A program made the translations under genes and the position numbers. Shown one piece after another: positions 35,628-46,066 of a stretch of 64,000 nucleotides of DNA; within the stretch, counting starts at the first letter, position 1; every line of letters begins with the position of its first letter. Where the stretch lies: positions 392,975,886 through 393,039,885 of the forward strand of contig CM077666.1 in the NCBI GenBank assembly GCA_039707655.1, given 5' to 3'. This stretch comes from Elymus sibiricus (lineage: Eukaryota > Streptophyta > Magnoliopsida > Poales > Poaceae). The notes beneath the pieces are model-generated. The model made no database searches, was not told where the DNA came from, and saw only the letters and a list, made by a program, of their open reading frames with translations.

Positions 35628-37268
35628 ACGGATGGTATCAGAGCTAGGCTGATTGTAGGTTACCCTAGCCAGACTTCATTGTCTCTTGATTAGTAGAAAG
35701 CCCAGTTGGATTTCAGCCATCTTTGCCAAACTGGCACAGCTACTATTGATCCTAAGGCAATCCCGTAGGTTTTTCCCCGCATCAGACCCCAACTCTTGTG
35801 GCCTTTGCCTCCAGTGTAAAATGTCTGCACTGGGCAACGACCCGTGAGCCCTTAACTCCTAAGTAAACCAGATATCCCCACCTTGCTTGCTAACCATGGT
35901 ATTTCTCTCCTTAAATCGAGTTTCCTTTGGGAAACATTTATTAATTCCATCTTTTCCCGACAACCCGAGGATCGTTGACTAAGCCACTTTGGCTATGGTC
36001 GTGCGTCGAGTTGGATGTTCCCTAAGGAAGTAGTAGAAGCTTGACACCAATTGCTACCAGGAGCATTGTGTGGTTTTGCTTCTAAGTCCTTAGAGGTGCA
36101 TCGAGTGCGCTAGGCTAGTTATACTAGTGAATCTTCGGCCACATGTGTAAGGTCCGCAAAACTTGGAGGAAAGATTTTCTGGGGTACAATACCCGGCCTT
36201 CTTCGGCATGCTACCTTGGCAGAAGCTTCGAGCATAAGGAATTCAGCCTTCTTCAACATGCCATCGTGCCCACAACAATCTTGTCAGAAGCACGAACTAG
36301 TCCAGACACATGTTTGCTTCAGAACTCAGTGGTTATGAGAGGATTTATCCTATACTTGCAGATGTTGTGAGCATGCAATCTATTTGATCAGTTCATGCGA
36401 GCCACTCATACACAGGAATAACTGTGTTTAGAGGAGCATCGGCCCCATAGTTCAAAGAAGGATATAAACACTGCAATCCCTACAAGATATGCAAGAGTAA
36501 GTTATGAAACGGTCAAGGTGCCGTGTTGGCCGGTCATGACGGGTCCACAAAAAGGAACCCTCAAGAACAAAGAAGTTTCTGATACACAACCTCCGTGACG
36601 GTCAATAAAAGTAAAGCTTCACAGACAAGGTGATATTGCCAATCCTTGTCAGATTCTTGCATATACGGCCACAACAATGCAGCAAGCATGTTATACTTCT
36701 CATGAGCATGGGACATCAACCAAGATAAGAGGCTATGCTCCATAAGATGTGCCGAAGGATAGCCAAACTATGTTCAACTCAGTTATCATAGCAAGGACTG
36801 CAAAGGATATATATGACAGAGCTACCTCAGCGATCGACAGAGTTTGACTGTCTATACGGAAACAAGGTGATACAGAAATAATCATTCAGTCCCAAAAGTA
36901 AAACAGAAATATGGTATGGGACATGGGGAATCACTTGTTATGATACATCCCGTGTTGGCTCAGATCTCTGGACGAAGAAGCTAGCTCGAGGTCATGGAAA
37001 CCAGGCTATTTGTCGATACTACCCGCTACCCACCAACCCTAGACAACAGACCGCCAGGACAAAAGGTACGCCTGACAGGAAGGAGAAGGATTCAAGATAG
37101 TGGTGTGAAAAGACAACCCCTGAGCCATCAAAAGAGGTAGTTAAAAGGCCTGTGAACCAACAAAGACAATACAACTGATGGATCCAAGTCGCACACGGGT
37201 AAGTCCCCCTTCACCGGGAGGTAAGTCCGGAAATCTCGAGGACGAGATTTTCTTAAGGGGGGTAGGTT
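35628..37268 (+). other. Internal region 2 of tandem element
   Basis: 1,641 bp, non-coding. It has an intact PBS (TGGTATCAGAGC, 35633-35644) and an intact PPT (AAGGGGGGTAGG, 37255-37266). It is collinear with internal region 1 except for a clean deletion at about 36164, which removes the counterpart of 29852-30623 (about 770 bp). Confidence 0.75.
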
Positions 37269-37309
37269 TGTAACACCCTGGTTTTCGCTCCTCGATTTCT
37301 TCCTTCGCG
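37269..37309 (+). repeat. LTR 3 of tandem element, 41-bp stub
   Basis: It follows LTR 1 and LTR 2 exactly from TGTAACACCC to CCTTCGCG and then changes to unrelated sequence (AAAGCATACC). The breakpoint marks a deletion that also removed the end of the LTR hit at 25320 and part of the antisense ORF. Confidence 0.8.
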
Positions 37310-39292
37310 AAAGCATACCATCCTGCGATGGATCCGTCTCTGTTCACTGGTGGATATCCCTAATTCAAGGCTGACAACAGACGGTTTTCCTCGAAGGACT
37401 TTCGGGAAGTGCTTAAGCAAACTCAGCACTATGCATCAGCCATCGCCCGGGACATAGACTTAAAAACTTTCTAGATTGAATATGATGATTAGAACCAACA
37501 GATGGATATACCAATGCCTCATCTGTTTCCTCTTATCACAAAGAATAGAGGCCCATTTCCTCTACAACAGCCGGCTTCAGCGACACCTGCTGGCTTTACT
37601 ACTCCAACAATGACGGCTCCTTCGCGAGCAACGCAAGGTGAGGACGATGGTGATGTGCAGATGGAGTCTTTATATAAAATCTTTTGACCCGACAATGAAG
37701 ATAGTGCCGGTGGTGTAGGGGGGCATAGGTGGTGCTGATTGATGACCCACAAGTATAGGGGATCATAACAGTCTTCGAGGGAAGTATTTCACCCAAATTT
37801 ATTGATTCTACACAAGGGGAGCCTAAGAATATTTATAAGCCTTAGCAGTTGAGTTGTCAATTCAACCACACCTGAAAGTTGTTTATCTATAGCAAAGTGT
37901 TTAGTAGCACAGTAGTTTGATAGTTTTTATAGTAGCGGTGGCGATAGCAGTAGTAACAGTAACAATAACAGTAGTAGTTTTGTAATGATTGTAACAGCAG
38001 TAGCAACAGTAGTAACTTAGCAAAGACAATATGAGCAAAGCATAGGCACTGGATTAGTGATGGATATTTTTTATGGATGACATTCATCATGCAACAGTCA
38101 CAACCTAGAGCGATACACAATAGCCCCAATTCATCAATTCAATGTAGTCATGTATTCCGTATATAGTCATACGTGCTTATAGTAAGAACTTGTATGACAT
38201 CTTTTGTCCAACCCTCCCGTGGCAGCGGTGTCCATAAGGAAATCTAAGGGTAATTAAGGCCTCTTTTTAATAGAGAACTGGAACAAAGCATTAACATATG
38301 GTGAGCACATGAACTCCTCGAATTACAGTCATCCCTGGAGAGTATCCCAATTATTGTCACCTTGCGGTCTATGGTTCAGAACAATAACAAGTGCATATAA
38401 CAAGCAGATAGGATCAAAAACTCAAATATATTGATGAAAACATAAAGGGTTCAGATCTGAAATCATGGCACTCGGGCCCTAGTGACAAGCATTAAGCATA
38501 TCAAAGTCATAGCAACATCAATCTTAGAACATACTGGATACTAGGGATCAAGCCCTAACAAATTGACTCAATTACATGACAAATCTCATCCATCTCCATC
38601 ACCGTCCAGCAAGCCTACGAAGGAATTACTCACTCCCGGTGGTGAGCATCATGGAATTGTTGATGGAGAAGGGTTGTTGATGACGATGGCGATGAATCCC
38701 CCTCTCCGGAGCCCCGAACGGACTCCAGATCAGCCCTCCCAATGAAGAACAGGAGGTGGCGGTGGCTCCGTATCGTAAAACGTGATGATTCTTTCTCCTT
38801 GATTTTTTTCTCCGCGGGATTAAACTTATAGGACCGGAGGTAGGGCAAACGGAGGCTCGAGGGGCCCACAAGCTCAGACGACGCACCCTAGGGGGGGTGC
38901 GCCAGCTAAGCTTTTGGCTCTCTGGTGGCCCCCCTCTAGTAGATATTTACGCATGTATTTTTTATTAATTCCAAAAAAATTCTCCGTAAATTTTCAGCCA
39001 ATTCTGAGAACTTTTATTTCTACACAAAAACAACACCATGGTAGTTCTGCTAAAAACAGCGCCAGTCCGGGTTAGTTTCATTCAAATCATGCAAATTAGA
39101 GTCCAAAACAAGAGCAAAAGTGTTTGGAAAAGTAGATACGTTGGAGACGTATCAGTGATGAAGCCAGTCAAGGTGCAGTCTCCAAGGTGCAAGAATGGGT
39201 CCAAAGAAAGCCGGCCGAATCAACTCCTGAAAACCCAGCTTCGTCCAATGTGGAGAAAATCACGCCCGAGTCTGAGAAATAGACTACCTTAG
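37310..39292 (+). pseudogene. Tat antisense ORF, C-terminal part, split by solo LTR
   Basis: The reading frame starting at 37310 gives a long protein-like stretch (KDFREVLKQTQHYASAIARD, then MPHLFPLITKNRGPFPLQQP) with in-frame stops near 37361, 37471 and 37489 and a TGA at 37685. The solo LTR at 37740-39154 interrupts it. After the LTR, a frame containing SKVQEWVQRKPAES runs to TAG at 39286-39288. Polarity is opposite to the Tat gag-pol and it lies downstream of pol, the position of antisense ORFs known from Tat/Retand elements. The domain family cannot be fixed by eye. Confidence 0.55.
37740..39154 (-). mobile_element. Solo LTR (TGATACGTCTCCAACG type)
   Basis: On the minus strand it starts TGATACGTCTCCAACG at 39154 and ends CTTGTGGGTCATCA at 37740, 1,415 bp long. 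Flanks are CTGAT (37735-37739) and GTGAT (39155-39159), a TSD with one mismatch. It contains a trinucleotide-rich stretch (AGT/AAC repeats) at about 37930-38020. There is no PBS or internal region. The ends resemble the other TGATAC-type LTRs in the window. Confidence 0.8.
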
Positions 39293-40386
39293 AGTAGATG
39301 TACTGCTCGACAAACTTGTGATAGTTCAGCCCGATGGGCTTGTAATAACTTAGAAAACTCTATGGCCTCTGTTTGGTACTTTCCATCCGTGTGATGAACT
39401 TGTGCAATAGTCGCACTGATAATGTGTGCTTCTGCATTACACTTTATACTCCCTTGCTTTTTGATGAAGCCATCTTATATCCTTTGCTTGAATTTTCCCT
39501 CTGTCTTGAGATATTTTCTTTGAAACATTAATGGTGTTGAACCCAGCTTGGATGAAGACTTGTTTGGTTAGGTAATCACAATGCAAACCAGGCTTTAAGA
39601 TGTAAGCCAGTTTTTGTAAATGTAGTAGATATGTACCTGCAATTGTGACAAAGTCGGCTTTTATAGCCATGTTAATTGAAACTGGTTTTGATAAACCATA
39701 TAATAACCAACTCTTTTGAAAGCCGATTTGATATACCTCAGGTAATTTAGTGCTTCTGTTGGACATAGCTGGCTTTGATAGCCTGTTACTTCAAATACTA
39801 GTTATGATAAAGAAAGTACGAGGCTCGGCTTCTCGTTGAAACCGGTTCTTATGGACCTGATGGTCAATTGTGATGTAAAGTCGGCTGTCAGAGCTGAATG
39901 CTTTAATCATGGCTTCATTGTGAAGCACGCTTGATAGCCTTGTGGTTTATCCTTGCTATACTATAAAGCCGGCTTTCGCGTGACATAAGCCGATGTGATC
40001 ATCTTTGATAGTCCAGGGTCAACAAAGTCCATCATAGGCATCAGAGTTGATTGACATATCAAGCGCACAATCGGGTCATATAATTGCGAGTGGCATCAAG
40101 CTTACAGGCAGGTGTAACCAGATAATATTGTTGGCATATGCCTGGTTCAAGGGTGATTAGCTAAACTCGGTGAGTTACAAGCCCACAGGCAACCAATGAT
40201 CAATGATAAGAAAATAAAGACTCAACACACAACGATTTGAGGTGAAACGACAAAACTCTGGGGTCCAGAGGTGCCGTCTTTATTCCATTGATCATAATAT
40301 ATACATGATGATATGCAGATGATGCAGAATTTAAACTAAGCTATATGTTATGCCACTAAGCTAAAGACATGACTAAATGCATAAAC
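39293..40386. other. Non-coding spacer between convergent Tat ORFs
   Basis: 1.1 kb between the antisense ORF end and the pol end. It contains scattered CCGGCTT words and AT-rich sequence, and no ORF with a recognisable product. Both transcription units would terminate here. Confidence 0.5.
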
Positions 40387-41485
40387 TTATGTATAATAAG
40401 GACATAGATGAGCGATGTTCCAGGGTCTTTTGGTTTCTTCCTCGGACGTACGCGACTTATTTGCATCACGTATGTCAACGAGGTAGTAAGACCAGTTGTG
40501 CAGATTCTTGCTGATGACGAAGGGTCCTTCCCAAGGTGGAGAAAGCTTGTGCTTTCCTGTCTCCTATTGTATCAGACGAAGAACTAAGTCACCTTCCTGG
40601 AAAGTACGACTTCGGACTCTACGGCTATGATAGCGACGCGGGTCTTGTTAATATATTGCTGATCTTGATGCTACAAGATCGCGTGCTTCCTCCAGGGAAT
40701 CGAGGGAGTCTTGATGATGCATCTCATTGTATGCTTCGATGTATGCAGTAACCCTTGGAGAATCGTGATGGATATCACTTGGCAATACGGCTTCTACACC
40801 ATACACAAGGAAAAATGGCGTATAGCCTGTAGACCTGTTGGGAGTAATCCGGATGCTCCATAAGATAGCAGGAAGCTCTTCAATCCAGCAACCAGGAGTG
40901 CACTCGAGGGGAACTTGAAGTCGGGGTTTGACACCATGGAGCAACTCTTGGTTCGCATGCTCTGCCTACCCGTTGGACTACGGATGTGCTACTAAAGCCA
41001 GATCAAGTCGGATATGTTCCTTTTGGCAGAATTTTTCCATTGCTCATTCTGAGAGATTACTGCCATTATTTGTGATGATACTATGAGGATATCCAAAATG
41101 ATAGATGATCTTCTTCGGGAATTTTATTGTTGTCTCCACGTCGCAACTACTGACGGGTTCTGCCTCCACCCACTTGGTAAATTTATCGACGACAAGCAAG
41201 AGGTGGGTCTTTTACAAGATGATGGTTTGAAGGGTCCAACCATGTCGAGCCCCCAGACTGTAAATGGCCACGTAATTGGAATCATCCGAAGTTCCTGAGC
41301 TGGCTCATGAGCTTGCCTCACATATCTCTGGCAGCCATCGCACTTACGAACAATGTCCTCTACATGCATCAACGTGTGCGGTAAGCCAGAAAAATCCATG
41401 CCGGAAGGCCTTTGCGACTAAAGACCTGGAGCTTGCATGATGACCGGAATCGCCAGAATGAATCTCATGAAGGATCTCTCTGCCT
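40387..41485 (-). pseudogene. Tat integrase fragment
   Basis: Minus-strand frames 41124-41399 and 40648-40944, plus a tail ending in TAA at 40387-40389, carry a zinc-finger end (CDGCQRYV), the first catalytic Asp in WGLDMVGPF, a late integrase region (NRSTGYTPFFLVYG) and a C-terminal GPF motif (PPWEGPFVIS). Integrase inserts retroviral-type cDNA into chromosomes. The catalytic core between about 40945 and 41150 is broken by frameshifts and stops, so no active enzyme can be made. It follows RNase H directly, the usual Gypsy order. Confidence 0.75.
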
Positions 41486-42578
41486 TCTTCCGGGGAAACA
41501 CAGTGCTAGAAAACACATGTAGTACTTTGCCTGTGAAGCTCTCCATTGACTATTGTGAATGTCTTGGAACGCCTGATAATCTGTCGGGTGATGGTTTCCT
41601 CATCAGGAAGCTCGCCTTGCATCAGATAAGCCAGATAAGGCTCTGTCCACTCTGGTGTCGCATGAAGAGCCGCGACCAACTCTGATTCTGGGTCTGGGAT
41701 AGCAATGTCCTCCTCTGTTGGTAGCATGACCGACAGGTTATCCAGAACGTCCAGAAAACATTGGGCGGAACTGGCTTTTGCTGAGAACCCAAACAAGATA
41801 GTGCATCTGATGCTTCGTTCTGATGGTGATCGATGTGATCAACCTGATACCCTTTGAAGTGACCGGCGACAACTGTAACAGCATGCCTATAAACTGCCAT
41901 GACCGGGTCCTTGGAATCCCAGGTCCCGGTAACTTGCTGGGAGACAAAGTCTGAATCACCAAGGCATCGGTTTCGACTGATGTTCATCTCCTTGGCTATG
42001 CGCAGTCCATGAAGTAGAGCTTCATATTCTGCTGCATTGTTAGTACAAGGAAACATAAGCCGCAAAACATAACTAAACTTATCACCTTGTGGGGAAGTTA
42101 AAACTACTCCAGCCCCCGAGCCCTCCAACTGCCGAGACCCATCAAAGTGCAAAGGCAAATATTTGGTGTCTAGCTTCTCTGGAGGTGCTTGTAGTTCTGT
42201 CCAGTCATTGATGAAATCGACCAAAGCTTGTGACTTGATGGTTGTACGTGGTACGTACTTCAGATGATGCGGTCCAAGCTCGATAGCCCACTTTGCAATT
42301 TGCCCTGTTACCTCTCTGTCCTGAATAATATCAGCCAAAGGTGCAGGACCGACGATGGTGATGGGGTGCTCCTGGAAATAATGCTTCAGCTTGCGACTTG
42401 CCATGAAGACACCGTAAACCAACTTTTGCCAATGCGGGTATCGCTGCTTGGGCACTGTAAGTACTTGACTGATGTAGTAGACTGGTCGTTGAACTGGGTA
42501 CTCCTTACCCTCCTCTTTGCGCTCGACCACCACTGCTGCACTGACGGCTTTGTTATCAATGGTGACATACAACAACAT
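41486..42578 (-). pseudogene. Tat RNase H plus second (archaeal-like) RNase H
   Basis: The frame from 42578 leftwards first shows the Gypsy RNase H (YYISQVLTVPKQRY, HYFQEHPI). From codon 141 it shows a second RNase H domain with D146 (LHFDGS), E184 (NNAAEYEALLHG), D208 (LGDSDF) and D258 (NEASDAL). A dual RNase H is characteristic of the Tat lineage. RNase H removes template RNA during reverse transcription. The frame loses coherence after about codon 265 and ends at 41622; another frame continues to about 41506. Confidence 0.8.
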
Positions 42579-42842
42579 AGGTTCCTTCTACCGAGGAGCT
42601 GCAAGGATTGGTGCCTCAGACAACTGCTTTTTGAGCGCCTCAAACGCCTCATTGGCCACATCATCCCAGACAAAATCGTCTGTTTTCTTCAAGAGTCAGT
42701 ATAATGGGATGGCCTTCTCCCCAAGCCGGCTTATGAACCGGCTTAGAGCTGTGACGCAACCAGTGAGCTTTTGTATATCATTGAGAGAAGCCGGCTTCTT
42801 CAAGTTGACGATAGCTTGAATTTTTTTTGGATTTACTTTGAT

Positions 42843-43473
42843 TCAGCGCTTTGAGATGAGGAAGCCCAGCAGTTTGCCTATGGGAACTCTGAACACGCAC
42901 TTAGTCAGGTTCAATTTCATCTGATAGACTCGCAGGTTAGCAAACATTTCTGTCAGATCTGCAATCAGGGTCTCACTCTTCTGAGACTTGACGATAATGT
43001 CATCGACATAGGTGTGCACATTGCGGCCAATCTGGGTGTGCAGGAAATTTTGGTCGCAATGTTGATAAGTTGCACCTGCACTTTTCAGGCCAAAGGGCAT
43101 CTGTATAGCAGAACGCACCAAAGGGTGTGATGAAAGATGTTTTCTCCTGGTCCTCCTCCTTCATCTTGATCTGATGATAATCAAAGTAAGCATCCAGGAA
43201 ACACAGACTCTCATAGCCAGCTATGGAGTCGATGATCTGATCAATGTGGGGTAGAGCAAACGGGTCCTTGGGACAAACCTTGTTCAGGTCTGTGTAATCA
43301 ACACACATTCTCCAAGTTCCGTTCTTCTTCAGTACAAGGATTGGGTTAGCCAACCACTCAGGATGAAAAACTTCAACGATGAACCCGGCTGCAAGGAGCT
43401 GAGCCACCTCTTCCCCAATAGCTTTGGGTCTCTCCCCATTGAAGCGACGGAGGTACTGTCTGACGGGTTTCAT
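42843..43473 (-). pseudogene. Tat reverse transcriptase, frameshifted
   Basis: Two minus-strand frames overlap at 43000-43121. The first (from 43473) holds the RT N-terminal motifs (MCVDYTDLNKVCPKD, with CFLDAYFDYHQI corresponding to the first catalytic Asp). The second (43121-42843) holds MPFGLKSAGATYQ and the intact YVDDIIVKS active site. A frameshift around 43090 separates them. The link to RNase H (42579-42842) is open in parts and contains stops. Confidence 0.85.
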
Positions 43474-43589
43474 CTTAGGATCAACATTTAGGCAGTGCTC
43501 AGCGAGTTCTCTCGATACACCAGGCCTGTCAGATGGTTTCCGTACAAAAATGTCCCGATTCTCACAGATGAACTCGATGAGCGCGCTTT

Positions 43590-44335
43590 CCTATTTGGGA
43601 TCCATGTTCGCCCCAATAGTGAACTGCTTGGAAGAGTCCCCAGGGGTAAACTTAACTTGCTTGGTGTCTTCGGCTGACTTTAACTTTAGCAGAGAGTCGG
43701 ACTCAGTAGTTGGCTTCTCGAGCGAGGTCATGTCCTCGGGATCCACGTGTTCTTTGTTAAACTTGAGCTCTTCTGCTACATAAGTAGCATCTCCTTCCTC
43801 GCATTCCATTGCAACCTCTCTGCTTCCACTGATGGTAATAGTCCGCCAGGACCTAGCATTTTGAGCTTGAGGTAGACGTAACACGGTCGTGCCTTGAACC
43901 TTGCATAAGCCGGCCTTTCAAGCAGAGCATGATATGGACTCTTGAATTTGACAACCTCAAATGGAAGGATTTCAGACCTGAAGTTTTTCTCTGTACCAAA
44001 GGCAACCTCCAAATAAATTTTGCTGACAGGACGAGCGGACTTGCCAGGAACAATGCCATGAAAAATAGTTGATGATGGCTTCAGCTGCTTCTCCAAAAGA
44101 TTCATCCTCTTGAAGGTATCATAGTACAATAAGTTAATACTACTGCCTCCGTCCATGAGTAGTTTGGTTAATGTATAGCCACCGACCTGAGGAGCAATGA
44201 CCAAAGCCAGACTCCTGGGATTATCAACCCGCGGAGAATGATCTGCTCGACTCCAGATGATTTGCTTCTCGAACCATTTCAACCACTCTGGGACTGCCGG
44301 TGCAACTGTATGCACGTCACGCCTCTGTAGCTTTC
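43590..44335 (-). pseudogene. Tat aspartic protease region
   Basis: A minus-strand frame carries LLMDGGSSINLLY, the protease active site in the form usual for Tat elements, followed by a conserved region (KIYLEVAFG, PYHALLERPAYARF). Upstream it is cut at 44335 by the Copia insertion; the 5' continuation (gag) starts again at 55929. A frameshift near 43780 separates it from the acidic linker (to about 43591) that leads to RT. Confidence 0.8.
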
Positions 44336-45999
44336 TGTTGGTGCAATTCTTGCCCTCCTGTGTTTTGGAGATTGTTGACAGAAACAGGCATGGACTGATT
44401 TGTTTGCTAGTGCACACAGAGAGAAATAGTCCATGCAATACCGAAGAGAATGCTGTCTCCGGTGTCCAGTTCGAGGAACTTCACCGAAGAATATCTGCTC
44501 TGCAGAGAAGAATGTGCTATATCCTGAGGTCTTGTAGACGAGAAGAATGATGTGAAGGAGTTGACCCCTCGAAAGTTTATTGTTGACGCGAAGCAATTGG
44601 TTCGATGAGTCTGTCCGAAGAAAAATTGACTGCAACGATGGAAGACGAAGACGAAGTGAAGACGTAGCATTCTTTTCATTGTTCTTCTTTCATTTATTTG
44701 AGTCGTAGGACCTCTGTACTATCAAGGGGGGTATAGGTTCTCGAAGCTTAGATCCACTGTGATGCTTAGCCCAAACCTATGTGAGACTGAGAGAAACCTC
44801 TTTATGTTTCGAATGATTACCTACCAGCAGAAGACGTTGTTCTTCGGTGCCGCAGGAGATATCTTTCGAACTGAGGAGTTAGCATTACTTGCTCTGCACG
44901 TAATGTTACCGTTGTGCTCAATTCCGACCGTTGGACTCGTGTCGTTCGGCCGTTGGCTGCTCCACATGTCCAATTTGGTCATTTCCCATCAGGGAAGGCT
45001 GCGGCTATAAATAGCCACCCGCACTGGCGTTGTCTGGTGGCTGCTCCGCTTAAGATTTCTGAGAAGATTGATTGAGCATCCCCTCTCCGAGCGATTTGAG
45101 TTTAAGATCCACCGAGAGAAAAATCAAGAGCCCAAACTTAGACAGTGGTTGAGCATCACAGTAGTTCTGAGTTAAGAGTTCTTGTACCTATTACTCTTGA
45201 GAGCTGCGCACTCTCTAGACGGATAGGTGTCGGCTCGAGTGTCGAAGAGTAATTGTCTTCACCGAGCAAGATCTTCAGCAACCAAGAGTCATTGTGGTTT
45301 GCGGAGAAGTCTGTCGAAGGTTTGGAGATCGCCGACAAGTATCTACCATGAGTGAAATCAACTCGAGTCTGATTAGCTCCGAGTTGAAGGAGAATAGGGC
45401 GATGAGAGTTTATCTTCTGTGTTAAATCACAACCCCTCCAACCAGACGTAGTCCTTTGGCAGAAGGGCGAATTGGTCTACCAAACTCTTCTGTCGCCATC
45501 GAGCACCACTGGTTCATTCTATTTCACTGCATTTCTTTCAGCAGTTTACATTCGTGCTCTGTGTCGATAGTTTATCTGATCAATCATAGTTCGTTATTTA
45601 TCCTTCACATTCTCTTCATGCATTTCCATCGTCCCAGTTAAATTTATTATCGTTCATCTACTTGTTAGTGTGATTTCATTCTGTTCTAAATCCCTTCACC
45701 GTGTCACCATTTCCCGCGCATTTCCATCACAGTTCATATCTAGTTTTTCCTCGTGTTATTGCATCTGTTCATATATTGCTTTACCATCAAATCAGTCAAT
45801 CTAGTGATATTCTTCGCTCGAACAAATTACCACTCACTTCTCCGATAGAATTGCTTCTGTGTTGCATGCTTGTGTTAAACACTTGTCTACCGAACCTTAT
45901 TTCCGCTGCTGTGTTTGGGATCAGTTCAAAACATTTGCAAGAATTTTTGAATCTCCCATTCACCCCCCCCTTCTGGTCGATATACTCTCGGTCCTAACA
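44336..45999 (+). repeat. 5' LTR of non-autonomous Copia
   Basis: It starts TGTTGGTGCAATTCTTG, ends CTCGGTCCTAACA and is 1,664 bp long. The TATA box is at 45006-45012 (CTATAAATAG context). A C-run lies just before the end. Confidence 0.9.
45006..45012 (+). promoter_or_regulatory. LTR TATA box
   Basis: TATAAAT within GGCTATAAATAGCC, about 670 bp into the LTR. The equivalent in the 3' LTR is at 54929-54936. Confidence 0.65.
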
Positions 46000-46001
46000 A
46001 T

Positions 46002-46013
46002 TGGTATCAGAGT
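46002..46013 (+). promoter_or_regulatory. Primer-binding site, one change
   Basis: TGGTATCAGAGT follows the LTR by two bases and differs from the standard initiator-Met site in the last base. Confidence 0.8.
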
Positions 46014-46066
46014 AGGTTCTCACTGTCTCTGTTTATTAAAGGTCTAACAACCTTGGAGTTTTGAGT

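Larger units (their letters stand above)
25321..37309 (+). mobile_element. Tandem non-autonomous chromovirus derivative, LTR-int-LTR-int-LTR
   Basis: Three LTRs (25321-29315, 31725-35627 and 37269-37309, the last truncated) alternate with two internal regions (29316-31724 and 35628-37268). Each complete LTR is followed by an initiator-Met PBS and each internal region ends in a polypurine tract. No gag or pol is present. Only a short stretch before each PPT (NLEDEIFLKGG in translation) recalls the end of a chromovirus pol. The left TSD candidate is ATATC (25316-25320). The right end is deleted. Such tandems can arise by unequal LTR recombination or by template switching. Confidence 0.85.
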
